Source: Cryptosporangium minutisporangium (GTDB lineage Bacteria; Actinomycetota; Actinomycetes; Mycobacteriales; Cryptosporangiaceae). From it: 52,467 bases of DNA. The stretch is taken from contig NZ_BAAAYN010000048.1 of NCBI RefSeq assembly GCF_039536245.1, positions 1 to 52,467 of the forward strand, given 5' to 3'. Of the stretch, positions 34,901 through 43,342 are shown in pieces. The notes below the pieces were generated by a model. That model had not been told where the DNA came from and did no database searches. It worked only from the letters and a program-made list of their open reading frames with translations. The stretch's first letter is position 1, and every line of letters begins with the position of its first letter. Made by a program: the position numbers and the translations under genes.

Positions 34901-35527
34901 TCAGGACTCCTTGACCGCGATCGTCTCGACCGTGTTCGCAACGTGCTCGAAGGCGTCGGCGGCCGCCTCCAGCTCGTCCGCCACCTCCTTGAGCTTCATC
35001 ACGGTCAAGGCGTCGTACTCCCCGCTGAACAGGCGGACGAGCAGCATGCGGTAGGCGTGGTCGCCCTCGTTCTCGATCCGGTTGGCCTCGATCCAGTACG
35101 ACTCGAGGTCCTTGAGCGACCGCAGACGGGGCATCGCGGACGCGGTCAGCTGGGCCGCGCGGCCGAGCGTCTCGATCAGGTCGTGCATCTCCCGCGGCAG
35201 TGCCGGCAGCTGCGACAACCCGTAGAGGTAGACCAGGTTGCCCGCGCCCTCCATGTGGTCCATGACGTCGTCGAGCAGCGAGCCCAGCTGGTAGATGTCC
35301 TCGCGGTCGAACGGCGTCACGAACGTCGAGTTCAGCTTGCGCAGCAGCTCGTGCGTAACCTCGTCATTGGCGTGCTCGATGTCCCGCATCCGGTCGGAGA
35401 TCGACTGGAAGTCCGGATCCGGGAGGCTCAGCTCGCCCAGGATGTCCGCGCCCTTCACCAGGTTGTCCGCGGCCTGGCTGAAGAAGTCGTAGAAGGCGGT
35501 CTCGGTGGGGCGGAGCCGGAAACGCAC
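34901..35527 (-). CDS. DUF47 (PhoU-like) partner of the Pit transporter
   Basis: 208 aa helical protein starting MRFRLRPTETAFYDFFSQAA. PhoU-like pattern in DREDIYQLGSLLDDVMDHME and ESYWIEANRIENEGDHAYR. DUF47 proteins are regularly fused or adjacent to Pit genes and are thought to regulate them. GTG 35527 is itself part of a PHO-box-like GTTCACGTGCG, and TAGCAT upstream could be a -10 box. Confidence 0.88.
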   Translation of the reverse strand: MRFRLRPTETAFYDFFSQAADNLVKGADILGELSLPDPDFQSISDRMRDIEHANDEVTHELLRKLNSTFVTPFDREDIYQLGSLLDDVMDHMEGAGNLVYLYGLSQLPALPREMHDLIETLGRAAQLTASAMPRLRSLKDLESYWIEANRIENEGDHAYRMLLVRLFSGEYDALTVMKLKEVADELEAAADAFEHVANTVETIAVKES

Positions 35528-35678
35528 GTGAACCCCTGATGGCGTCGAGGTGGCAGGAAGGTGTTCTGCGTGGTGATGCTAGGTAAAGCTGTCGGGACCC
35601 GTTGCAGCGGGCGACTGCAGTGCCCTGAGTCACCGGTGGTGTGCTCTGCGCGTTCATGAGGGCGGCCAGCCAGGTGGT

Positions 35679-36020
35679 GTGCGCCGGAGGTTCGGAACGC
35701 GGTCCTGGCAAGCGTCCTTCGGTGTCGTCGTCATTGTCAGTTTCTTTGTTCTTTTCCTACCCAATGATGATGTTCCATCCGGCTTTCCGCCCGGAACCGA
35801 CAAGCTCGTTCACGGCGCGTTGTTCGCCGCGCTGGCGTTGACCGGCCGGCGCGCCGGTGTGCCGACCGCCTGGTTGCTCCCGACGTTGACCCTCTACGCG
35901 ATCGCCTCCGAGGTCGTCCAGGCGGTGCCGGCGCTCGGCCGCTCGGCCAGCGTGTGGGACGCCCTGGCCGACGTGGTCGGCATCGCGCTGGGCTGGCTGC
36001 TGGCGCGCCTCGTTCGGTGA
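35679..36020 (+). CDS. VanZ-like family protein
   Basis: 113 aa, three to four helices: SFGVVVIVSFFVLFLP, then KLVHGALFAALALTGRRA, and VQAVPALGRSASVWDALADVVG. The pattern DKxxH...F and the RSxSxxDxxxNxxG-like block (RSASVWDALADVVG) are typical of small VanZ-like proteins. VanZ gives low-level teicoplanin resistance in enterococci; here the role is unknown. The start is GTG 35679. Confidence 0.7.
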   Translation: MRRRFGTRSWQASFGVVVIVSFFVLFLPNDDVPSGFPPGTDKLVHGALFAALALTGRRAGVPTAWLLPTLTLYAIASEVVQAVPALGRSASVWDALADVVGIALGWLLARLVR

Positions 36021-36146
36021 CTGGCCAGTACCCGGAAGTGACGCGGACAATCGGCGGCGTCGTCCGGGTGAACGGCGGTCGGATGCGGGATTAACGCTGG
36101 TCAGCGGGTATGGCTGTGGCCGCGGTGACGACTGAATACTGATCGC

Positions 36147-37835
36147 GTGGGGGAATCGACTCAACATTTCGACGCGCCGGTCGCCGGGGCGGACATCGGT
36201 TATCAGCCCGTGGTCGACCTCTTCAGCGGCCGGGTACCGGCCCACGAGGTCTTCCCAGGTAGGCACGGCTCCCGGCCCGGCTCCGACCCCGGGCCTCTCC
36301 GCGTGCTGGACCTGGCCGCCGGGCTACCGACACCGGTCCACCTCCCGCTGCACCCGGACGCGCTGCTGCAGGACCCCGGGTTACCCGACCGGCTCGCGGA
36401 ACGCTGCGCCGCGACCCGCCGCGCACCCGACACAGTCACCGTTCAGCTCGCCGAACGGCACTGCATGAGCGACGTGGTGAGCCTGCGTCGCCGATGTGCG
36501 GCACTCCGCAGGCACGGGTTCGCGATCGGCGTCGACGACGTCGGTGCGTTCCACGGCTCGCTCTCCGTGCTGGCCGCCATCCACCCGCAGGTGATCAAGG
36601 TCCACCGGACGGTCGTCTCCGCGCTCGGTGAGTACCCGGAGGCGTCCGCGGTGATCGAGGCGACCGTGCTGTTCGCCCGCAAGCTCGGGGCGACGCTGAT
36701 GGCGACCGGCGTCGACACCGCGGCCACGGTCTCGACGCTGCGATCGATCGGAGTGGGCTACGGGCAAGGCGCCTACTTCGGCGGCCCGGAAAGCCAGTGG
36801 AGCGACGTCGTCGCCGTACCGCCGCTCGCCGACGACCTGCCCGCGGCGGCCGCGACCGACCCGGCCACCGGCGGCGAGGCGTTCGAGGGGCAGACGCTCC
36901 GCGAGCTCCTGCGCCGGGCGATGTCGGCGTCGGTCGACGCGTCCGGCGACGAGATCCGCGACCTGTTCGGCCTGGACGAGGACCTGCTGACCGTCGTCCT
37001 GATCGACGAGGCGGGTCAGATCGCAGGCGTCATCCCTCGGGGAACGTTCATGCTCGCGGCCAGCGGCCCGTTCGGGCACGCGCTGCACGCCCGGCGCAGT
37101 GTCCTGCAGCACGCGGTGAAGCCCCGGCTGGTCGCGCCCGACACCCCGGTCGCCGAGGCGATCCGTCTGGTCACCTCCCGGTCGCGCAGCCGTGTCTACG
37201 ACGACCTGGTGGTCGCGGACCGCGACGGGCGGTGCGTCGGCATCGTGCGCGTCGCCGACCTGCTGACCGCCTCCCAGCGCAACCAGGTGGACGTCGCGAT
37301 CTCGCTGGACCCGCTCACCGAACTCCCCAGCGGCAAGGTCATCGAGGAGACCGTGCGGCGCCGAGTTCGCGAGGCGTCCGGCGTGGCGATCAGCTGGGTG
37401 GAGGTCGACCGCGAGGCGGTGATCGAGGCCGAGGGGTTCCTCGCGGGCAACGCGCTCGTCGTCGAGTCCGCGGCCGTGCTGCGTCGGGTCGCCGCGTCGA
37501 TGGGCGGCGGCAGCTGGCTGGGGCACTTCGGTGCCGGGGCGTTCGTGCTGCTGACCGATCGGTCCGCGGTGGACCGGACGATCCGTTCGTTGCTCGACGT
37601 CCGCCCCGAGGACCGGTACGGACGTGCGGTCGACGTCACGGTCGGCACGCTGGACTGCCCACCGTCCGCCGCGACCGACCCGTCCGGCCTCTCGGTACGG
37701 CTCGCCGAGCTGATGCGTTACGCCCGCCAACTGGGCGGCACCGCGTGGGTGGCCGCGAACTACGCCGACCCGGGCGTCCGAGTGCAGTACGCCAGCCGAC
37801 CCGTCCTCAGCGCGACCCACGAGCGCCAGGCTTAA
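36147..37835 (+). CDS. EAL-CBS-GGDEF protein with degenerate catalytic motifs
   Basis: 562 aa. The EAL domain spans about 15-225: YQPVVDLFSGRVPAHEV replaces the usual EAL with HEV, ELTE becomes QLAE, GVDDVGAFHGSL keeps the Asp pair, and ATGVDTAATV replaces EGVET. A CBS-like pair follows (about 245-385; PDTPVAEAIRLVTSRSRSRVYDDLVVADRDG). A GGDEF-like domain lies at about 390-550, where the signature is FGAGAF. It is probably enzymatically inactive and could sense c-di-GMP or nucleotides. It likely starts at GTG 36147. Confidence 0.75.
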   Translation: MGESTQHFDAPVAGADIGYQPVVDLFSGRVPAHEVFPGRHGSRPGSDPGPLRVLDLAAGLPTPVHLPLHPDALLQDPGLPDRLAERCAATRRAPDTVTVQLAERHCMSDVVSLRRRCAALRRHGFAIGVDDVGAFHGSLSVLAAIHPQVIKVHRTVVSALGEYPEASAVIEATVLFARKLGATLMATGVDTAATVSTLRSIGVGYGQGAYFGGPESQWSDVVAVPPLADDLPAAAATDPATGGEAFEGQTLRELLRRAMSASVDASGDEIRDLFGLDEDLLTVVLIDEAGQIAGVIPRGTFMLAASGPFGHALHARRSVLQHAVKPRLVAPDTPVAEAIRLVTSRSRSRVYDDLVVADRDGRCVGIVRVADLLTASQRNQVDVAISLDPLTELPSGKVIEETVRRRVREASGVAISWVEVDREAVIEAEGFLAGNALVVESAAVLRRVAASMGGGSWLGHFGAGAFVLLTDRSAVDRTIRSLLDVRPEDRYGRAVDVTVGTLDCPPSAATDPSGLSVRLAELMRYARQLGGTAWVAANYADPGVRVQYASRPVLSATHERQA

Positions 37836-37922
37836 GGCATCCTGAAGCCGCTCCGAGCGGGATCGGCGGCGTGGTTGGATGCTGCGGTCACGTGTGGACG
37901 TCGGACTCTGGAGTTTTTCGCA

Positions 37923-38600
37923 ATGGCACAGCCTGAGGCGCCCGGCTACTACTCCGGCTACGGGACGCCTCCGCCGCCGGAGCAACCGAAACGTTCGGTC
38001 GGTCTGATCGTCGGCGCGATCATCGCGGTCGCGGTGCTGATCATGATCGCCGGAGGGGTGATCGCCGCGGTCTACGTCTCCAACCGCGGCTCGTCCGACG
38101 ACCCGGCCGTGGCCAGCAGCTCCGACCCGGCGGCCGCAGACCCGGCCAGCAGCAGCGATCCCGGCGCCGACTCCACCGCGCCCACCAGCGGGCGGGGCGT
38201 CATCGGCAAGCCGGTCCGCCAGGGTGACCTGCTGATCACCGTGACCAGCGCACCTCGCTGTGGCACCAAGACGGTCGGCAGTGGCTACGGAGCCTATGAG
38301 AGCGAGAAGGGGCACTTCTGCCTGATCGACCTCAAGTTCGAGAACACCGGCGCCAAAGCGGTCAAGCCGAAGGACTTCGGTACCAAGCTGATCGACGAGA
38401 ACGGTGGCGAGGCCCTCGTCGAGTGGCAGTCGTACAAGGCCAACCCGGACGACAAGCTGCCGCTGTTCGAGAACATCTACCCGAAGAAGTCCGCGACCGG
38501 CGTGATCGTTTTCGACATCCCGACCGACCAGAAGCCGGCCACGTTGAAGATGAACCCGGTGGGTGACTACGACGACGAGGTCGAGATCTCGCTGAAGTAG
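37923..38600 (+). CDS. DUF4352-domain membrane-anchored protein
   Basis: 225 aa. A short cytosolic Pro/Tyr-rich N-terminus (YYSGYGTPPPPEQPKR), one transmembrane helix (VGAIIAVAVLIMIAGGVIAA), a Ser/Asp/Ala linker, then an extracellular immunoglobulin-like DUF4352 domain (about 100-225) with two cysteines likely paired (PRCG and HFCLIDL). Function unknown; such proteins often accompany secretion or stress systems. ATG 37923. Confidence 0.8.
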   Translation: MAQPEAPGYYSGYGTPPPPEQPKRSVGLIVGAIIAVAVLIMIAGGVIAAVYVSNRGSSDDPAVASSSDPAAADPASSSDPGADSTAPTSGRGVIGKPVRQGDLLITVTSAPRCGTKTVGSGYGAYESEKGHFCLIDLKFENTGAKAVKPKDFGTKLIDENGGEALVEWQSYKANPDDKLPLFENIYPKKSATGVIVFDIPTDQKPATLKMNPVGDYDDEVEISLK

Positions 38601-38646
38601 CGCAAGCCGCTGATCGGGTCAACGCCCCTTACTTCGCGCACTCCCG

Positions 38647-38652
38647 TAGGCT
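38647..38652 (+). promoter_or_regulatory. -10 box (TAGGCT) for a leaderless DUF2516 transcript
   Basis: TAGGCT lies 6 nt before GTG 38659 and no Shine-Dalgarno is present. Confidence 0.4.
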
Positions 38653-38658
38653 GGACAC

Positions 38659-38961
38659 GTGGGTGGATGGGTCGGCCAAGTCATCGGGATCATCAATGTG
38701 GTGGTCCTGGTCGTCAGCCTCGGGCTAGAGGCCTGGGCGTTCGTGCATGCGCTGCTGCAGAAAGCGGAGGCATTCCCGGCGGTGGAGACACTGCAGAAGG
38801 GCGTCTGGCTGGCGCTCATCGGCGGCACGATGCTCGCGTCGCTGCTGTTCTACGCCTTCGGCATGCTGTTCGCGATGATCGCTCTGATCGCGGCGCTGGT
38901 GTACCTGCTCGACGTCCGGCCGCGGATCCGGGAGATCAGCGGCGGTGGCAGCCGCTGGTAG
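38659..38961 (+). CDS. DUF2516 family membrane protein
   Basis: 100 aa with three helices (GIINVVVLVVSLGLEAWAFV; GVWLALIGGTMLASLLFYA; FAMIALIAALVYLLD) and the conserved ending DVRPRIREI. Widespread in actinobacteria, function unknown. The end overlaps the next gene by 17 bp, indicating an operon. Confidence 0.85.
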   Translation: MGGWVGQVIGIINVVVLVVSLGLEAWAFVHALLQKAEAFPAVETLQKGVWLALIGGTMLASLLFYAFGMLFAMIALIAALVYLLDVRPRIREISGGGSRW

Positions 38962-39751
38962 GCACGGCCTGACCGCGTCCCGGCTCGCCGGTCGCGTCGG
39001 TGACGTCGACTGGCTGGCCACCGGCGGCGGCGACCCGATCACCGTCTTCGCGCACGGCTTCGGCGGCGGCATCGCCGACACCCGTCCGCTCGGCTCCGGG
39101 GTGGGCGGCACCCGAGTCTTCCTCGCGTTCCGCGGGCACGGCGGTTCCGCGCCACTGCCGGCGGACTGGACCTACGACACCCTCGCCGACGATCTGCGCC
39201 GTGTAGCGGACACTCACGACGCCACCCACGCGGTCGGGGTCAGCCTCGGCGCCGGCGCGCTCACCCGGCTCGTCGCCGACTCTCCCAGCCGCTTCGATCG
39301 GCTGGTGTTCTTCCTGCCCGCCGTGCTCGATCGGCCCCGCCCGCCGGACGCCCGAAGTCGGTTCGCCGCACTGGCGGACGCGCTGGAGAGCCAGGACGAC
39401 GAGCAGCTGGCCGCCGTCGTCGCGCTCGAGGTGCCGCCGGGCTTCGCCGGGAGCGCGGCCGCCCGGACCTACGTCCGGCAGCGGGTGGCCGCGCTCCGAG
39501 CACCCGGCATGGTGGAGGCCCTGCGCCGTCTGCCCACGTTGACCGCCGTGCCCGCAGCCGACGCGCTGTGCGCGGTGCGGGCCCCGGCGCTGGTGATCGG
39601 CTGTGTGGGCGATCCGCTCCACCCCACCGGCGTCGCCGAGGAGCTCGCGGACGCGCTGCCGAACGCGGAGCTCCACGTGTACGACGAGCCGGGCGTGCTC
39701 TGGAACCAGCGCGCCGATCTTCGGTCGAGACTCGCCCACTTCCTCCGCTGA
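38945..39751 (+). CDS. Alpha/beta hydrolase
   Basis: 268 aa. VFAHGFGGGIAD (oxyanion loop), FRGHGGSAPLP, the nucleophile elbow GVSLGAGALTR with Ser, and VIGCVGDPLHPTG with the acid residue. A catalytic His near the C-terminus is not evident: the expected place reads VYDEPGVLWNQ. It starts at GTG 38945 inside the DUF2516 gene. Substrate unknown. Confidence 0.78.
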   Translation: MAAAGRHGLTASRLAGRVGDVDWLATGGGDPITVFAHGFGGGIADTRPLGSGVGGTRVFLAFRGHGGSAPLPADWTYDTLADDLRRVADTHDATHAVGVSLGAGALTRLVADSPSRFDRLVFFLPAVLDRPRPPDARSRFAALADALESQDDEQLAAVVALEVPPGFAGSAAARTYVRQRVAALRAPGMVEALRRLPTLTAVPAADALCAVRAPALVIGCVGDPLHPTGVAEELADALPNAELHVYDEPGVLWNQRADLRSRLAHFLR

Positions 39752-39787
39752 GCCGCTCGCGCGCGTGCTCGTCTCTCGTTCGGGGGT

Positions 39788-39898
39788 GGGGGGCGCTTTT
39801 CCCGGAAGTCAACGTGTCCGCGTGGTGGGCGGGGTGGTTTTCCCGAAAGGCCACCTCTGGGCGCGCTGTGAGGTGGTCTTCCCGAAAATCCGCCCGCG
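39788..39898. repeat. R3 repeat cluster (three units) at convergent gene ends
   Basis: Units: CTTTTCCCGGAAG near 39796, TTTTCCCGAAAGGCCACC near 39838, and TCTTCCCGAAAATCCGCC at 39877. The last, read in reverse complement, matches the unit at 45446 over more than 20 bases. It occupies the gap between the hydrolase (plus) and the dehydrogenase (minus). Confidence 0.6.
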
Positions 39899-39918
39899 TC
39901 GGTGCCCCGGCCTCGGCG

Positions 39919-40983
39919 TTACGAGTGGGTGGCTTGGGTCAGTTTGGCGGCGACCAGTGCCTCGGCGGCGGTAGCGGGAGCCACCCCCGACTCGGCAGCC
40001 ATCCGGTAAACCTCCGTCAGCGTCTCGCCGATCCGCTCGATCCGCGCGGCGACGACGTACTCGGGCTCCCGGTAGAGCTCGACCGCGACCGCGTGGACGA
40101 TGCCGCCTGCGCTGGCCACGTAGTCCGGCGCCCACAGGATGCCCCGGTCGTGCAGCAGTCCAGCGACGTCCGGGGAGGCGAGCTGGTTGTTCGCCGGACC
40201 CACCACGGCGCGGCACCGCAGCTGCGGCACGAGCGCAGGCGTCAGCACCCCGCCCAGTGCAGCCGGCACCAGCACGTCGACCTCGGCGGTGAGCGCCTCC
40301 TCCGGCGCGACCCACTCGGCGCCCAACTCGTCGGCGAGTGCCTTGGCGTCCGGCCGGACGTCGGAGACGACCAGCCGCGCGCCGGCGACCGCGAGTCGGC
40401 GGGCGACGTCCGCGCCGACCGATCCGAGACCGACCACCGCGAACGAACTCTTCTCGACCGGCGCCTGCGGAGAGTGCTCAGCCGGATCGGCGGGTCCGGA
40501 GAGGTGGGCGACCGTCGCCCGCAGCGCCGCGACAACCCCGGCCGCGGTGCCGGGTGACGAGCTGCCGCTGCCCCCGTGCGACGCGGGACGGCAGAACACG
40601 TGGTCGGTGCGCTCGCCGATCGTCACCATGTCGTCGACCCCGGTACCCACGTCCGGCCCGGTGCCGTATCGGCCGCCGAATGCCTCGATGGCGTCCCCGA
40701 CGTCGTGCAGCACCGCGCGCCGGTCGTCGACGTCGAGGTGCGTGCCGGGCGGGAGCGCGACGACGGTCTTGCCGCCGCCGTTGGCCAGCCCCGCCAACGC
40801 GGTCTTGGCGGTCATCGCGGACGACAGGCGCAGGGCGTCCTCGATCCCGTCCCGCCAGTCGGGGTACGTCCAGAGTCGGCAGCCGCCGAGTGCCGGGCCC
40901 AGCGCGGTGGAGTGCACGGCGATCGCGATCGGCAATCCGGATCGCCGTCCGGTGGTGACGTGGACCTCTTCATGAGTGAACAT
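39919..40983 (-). CDS. Leucine/valine dehydrogenase family (Glu/Leu/Phe/Val dehydrogenase)
   Basis: 354 aa. The catalytic Lys is in ANGGGKTVVALP, a second conserved block is TGPDVGTGVDDM, and the Rossmann motif is VVGLGSVGADV. PANNQL and DYVASAGGI are also typical. The enzyme deaminates branched-chain amino acids to the 2-oxo acids with NAD. An unusual insert PAEHSPQAPVEKSS before the Rossmann fold is encoded by DNA resembling repeat R1. The gene is divergent from an Lrp/AsnC regulator, its likely controller. ATG 40983. Confidence 0.88.
   Translation of the reverse strand: MFTHEEVHVTTGRRSGLPIAIAVHSTALGPALGGCRLWTYPDWRDGIEDALRLSSAMTAKTALAGLANGGGKTVVALPPGTHLDVDDRRAVLHDVGDAIEAFGGRYGTGPDVGTGVDDMVTIGERTDHVFCRPASHGGSGSSSPGTAAGVVAALRATVAHLSGPADPAEHSPQAPVEKSSFAVVGLGSVGADVARRLAVAGARLVVSDVRPDAKALADELGAEWVAPEEALTAEVDVLVPAALGGVLTPALVPQLRCRAVVGPANNQLASPDVAGLLHDRGILWAPDYVASAGGIVHAVAVELYREPEYVVAARIERIGETLTEVYRMAAESGVAPATAAEALVAAKLTQATHS
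40445..40480 (-). repeat. R1-like half-element inside the dehydrogenase gene
   Basis: On the plus strand GAACTCTTCTCGACCGGCGC and following bases match the right arm of R1 copy 2 (reverse complement) at about 27 of the first 29 positions. It encodes the insert before the Rossmann fold. Confidence 0.45.
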
Positions 40984-41049
40984 GGCGCTCCCTAGAACAC
41001 GGCGAAGTGCCTCGAAGCTAGGCGTCCGTATGGAGCTTTGGACCTGATG

Positions 41050-41079
41050 CCGAATGAAATTCGGCTCCTGCGGCATAAT
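41050..41079 (+). promoter_or_regulatory. Leaderless lrp promoter with operator-like palindrome
   Basis: The perfect dyad CCGAAT-GAA-ATTCGG (41050-41064) lies at the -35 region and CATAAT (41074-41079) is the -10 box, 7 nt before GTG 41087. The dyad is a candidate autoregulatory or shared operator for the divergent dehydrogenase gene. Confidence 0.55.
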
Positions 41080-41086
41080 CCCGGTC

Positions 41087-41542
41087 GTGGACGAACTGGA
41101 TTCGGCGATCCTGGCCCACCTGCAGCGCGACGCACGGCAGACCAACCGGCAGCTGGCCGCAGCGGTGGGGATCGCGCCCTCGACGTGTCTGGAACGGGTC
41201 CGAGCATTGCGGGCCGCCGGGGTGCTGACCGGGTTCCATGCCGGCGTCGATCTGGCCGCGCTCAACCGGCGGGTGCAGGCACTCATCTCGGTGCAGGTCC
41301 GGCCGCTCAACCGCGAGGTGATCGAGGGCTTCAAGGGCTACGCGGCGGCGCTACCCGAGGTGCTCTCGGTCTACGTCGTGGCCGGTCGGGACGACTTCTT
41401 GCTGCACGTCGCCGTGCCGGACGTGGACGCGATGCACAACTTCCTGATGGACCGGCTGAGCGGGCGGCGCGAGGTCGTCGGCTTCAACAGTTCGGTGATC
41501 TACCAGCACACGCGTAACCCGGTGATCACGCCGCTACCGTGA
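41087..41542 (+). CDS. Lrp/AsnC family transcriptional regulator
   Basis: 151 aa. N-terminal helix-turn-helix (LDSAILAHLQRDARQTNRQL, then GIAPSTCLERVRALRAAGVL) and the C-terminal RAM effector domain (about 65-145). GTG 41087 gives the normal start just before VDELD; ATG 41054 would add residues encoded inside the promoter. It likely senses branched-chain amino acids and controls the divergent dehydrogenase. Confidence 0.88.
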   Translation: MDELDSAILAHLQRDARQTNRQLAAAVGIAPSTCLERVRALRAAGVLTGFHAGVDLAALNRRVQALISVQVRPLNREVIEGFKGYAAALPEVLSVYVVAGRDDFLLHVAVPDVDAMHNFLMDRLSGRREVVGFNSSVIYQHTRNPVITPLP

Positions 41543-42270
41543 CGGTCATGCCGCATACCCACCGACTCGACCTTCTCGACCCGACGTTGCGCGAGTGGGA
41601 CGCCGTCGTCCTGCACGTCGACCGGGAGCAGGGCATCGTCCTCGACCGCTCGGCGTTCTACCCCGGCGGTGGGGGGCAGCCGCCGGACCACGGCACCCTG
41701 CTCTGGGGCGGCACCCAGACCCGGATCGCCGGCACCCGCAAGGGCGACGATCTCTACCTGATCCCGGCCGAGGGCGACCCGCTCCCTCCGGTCGGGACGG
41801 CCGTCCGCGGTGCGCTCGACGACGAGCGCCGCACGCTCCTGATGCGGACGCACTCCGGCCTGCACGTCCTCTGCGGCGTGGTCTTCCGGGACTTCGGCGC
41901 ACTGGTGACCGGCGGCAACATGGAGCCGGGCGAGGCGCGGATGGACTTCAACCTGACCGAGGTACCGGCCGGGTTCAAGCAGACGCTGGAGGAATCAGTC
42001 AACGTCGAGGTCGCCGCCGACCGGCCGGTCGAGGTGAAGGTGCTCCCGCGCGAGGAAGCGTTCGCGATCCCGGACATCATCCGGACCGCGACGAACCTGC
42101 TGCCGCCGGACCTGGCCGAGGTGCGGGTCGTCGACATCATCGGGCTGGACGCGCAGGCCGACGGGGGAACCCACGTGGCGTCGACGAAGCAGATCGGCCG
42201 GATCACGGTGGCGAAGATCGAGAACAAGGGGCGGGGCTTCCGCCGAGTTCGGCTACGCCTGGCCGACTGA
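41539..42270 (+). CDS. Alanyl-tRNA editing protein (AlaX type)
   Basis: 243 aa (or 240 from ATG 41548). N-terminal motif SAFYPGGGGQPPDHGTL; zinc ligands in HSGLH and in DGGTHVAST near the C-terminal third; FNLTEVP between. It trans-edits Ser or Gly mischarged on tRNA-Ala, like the editing domain of AlaRS. GTG 41539 overlaps the lrp stop codon (GTGA), so the genes are coupled. Confidence 0.88.
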   Translation: MTVMPHTHRLDLLDPTLREWDAVVLHVDREQGIVLDRSAFYPGGGGQPPDHGTLLWGGTQTRIAGTRKGDDLYLIPAEGDPLPPVGTAVRGALDDERRTLLMRTHSGLHVLCGVVFRDFGALVTGGNMEPGEARMDFNLTEVPAGFKQTLEESVNVEVAADRPVEVKVLPREEAFAIPDIIRTATNLLPPDLAEVRVVDIIGLDAQADGGTHVASTKQIGRITVAKIENKGRGFRRVRLRLAD

Positions 42271-42339
42271 CGCCCGAGCTGCCCGGCCGGTGGCGACGTA
42301 CGATCCGAGGCTCCGGGCGGGTTGAGGAGGGCGAACGTC

Positions 42340-42711
42340 GTGGGCGCTTGGGTCTGGTTGGCGTCGGCCATCGTGGCGGAGGTGATCGCCACGAGCGCCC
42401 TCAAAGCGTCGCAGGGGTTCACCGTGCTCTGGGCGAGCATCGTCGTCGTGCTCGGCTACGGCTTCTCGTTCGTGGGACTTTCCCAGGCGCTGAAGGCCGG
42501 GCTCGGTCTCGGTACCGCCTACGCGGTCTGGGCCGGGGTGGGCACCGGGCTGATCGCGATCATCGGCTGGGTGGTGTTCGGTGACAAGCTGGGGGTTGCG
42601 GCGATCACCGGGATATTGCTGATCGTCGCGGGCGTCGTCCTGGTGAACCTCAGCGGCGCCAGCCACAGCGAGGCCGCGCCACCACCGGCGGTCAGCCCGT
42701 CAGACCGGTGA
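42340..42711 (+). CDS. Small multidrug resistance (SMR) family transporter
   Basis: 123 aa with four helices. The essential membrane Glu is at about residue 14 (ASAIVAEVIATSALK), and LGYGFSFVGLSQALK and AYAVWAGVGTGLIA are family motifs. It may export quaternary cations or guanidinium, depending on subclass. GAGGAGGG precedes GTG 42340. Its 3' end overlaps the convergent gene by 20 bp. Confidence 0.88.
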   Translation: MGAWVWLASAIVAEVIATSALKASQGFTVLWASIVVVLGYGFSFVGLSQALKAGLGLGTAYAVWAGVGTGLIAIIGWVVFGDKLGVAAITGILLIVAGVVLVNLSGASHSEAAPPPAVSPSDR

Positions 42712-43336
42712 GGATCGCGCGGCCGGTCGGGCCCTGGGCGAGGTAGGCCAGGGCGGAGTGCGGTGGTGCGCCGTTGTCCACATATTCATCGGTTATCCCG
42801 GGGCCGAGGTCGGCGAGCCCTTCTCCACCGGTGCGGAGGTCCTCCGGGTCGAGCACGTTGATCCATCGGACGCCGTCCGGCGCGGTCAGCGGCTCCGGAA
42901 CGTTCAGCGCCCGGCGAACCGCCTCCAGGCTCAGCGGCGATCCCAGCGTCACCAGCCCGCGGATCCCCTTGGTCCGCGCCCGACGCAGGACGTCGAAGGC
43001 CACCACCGCGCCGAATCCGTGGCCGACCAGCACCGCGGTGTCCGGCTCCAGAGCGGCGGTCACCCGCTCGATCGTGGCCGACGCGTTCCCGGTGAGGTAG
43101 CCGTGCAGGGAGCGGGCCAGCTCCACCAGCAGCGGGTCGGTGCTGCCCAACGCGTCCAGTAGGCGTCGGACAGCAGTGTCGTCGGGGTCCGGCAGTGGCT
43201 GGTCCCCGACGGCGACGATCGACAGGGCAGGCAACGTCCCCACCGTGCCCGCGGCCGCCACACCGCGGGAGAGCGCGGCCGACCACTCGTCCCGCTCCGG
43301 GCTGCCCGAACCAGCGACCCCCACCACCGCGGCCAT
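42692..43336 (-). CDS. Alpha/beta hydrolase-like protein lacking the nucleophile Ser
   Basis: 214 aa. The fold shows in AVVGVAGSG at the start and in VLVGHGFGAVVAF, where the usual GHSxG elbow reads GHGFG; the Ser is Gly. GLVTLGSPLSLEA, typical of lipase-like proteins, follows, and PHSALAYL near the end could carry the His. Probably catalytically inactive or using another residue. It starts 6 bp after the MDMPI-type gene, so the two form an operon. Confidence 0.65.
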   Translation of the reverse strand: MAAVVGVAGSGSPERDEWSAALSRGVAAAGTVGTLPALSIVAVGDQPLPDPDDTAVRRLLDALGSTDPLLVELARSLHGYLTGNASATIERVTAALEPDTAVLVGHGFGAVVAFDVLRRARTKGIRGLVTLGSPLSLEAVRRALNVPEPLTAPDGVRWINVLDPEDLRTGGEGLADLGPGITDEYVDNGAPPHSALAYLAQGPTGRAILTGLTG

Positions 43337-43342
43337 CGGGTC

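Noticed and set aside
41054-41086. ATG 41054 as start of the Lrp regulator
   Set aside because: It would translate the -10 box and the palindrome; GTG 41087 gives the normal family start and leaderless spacing.
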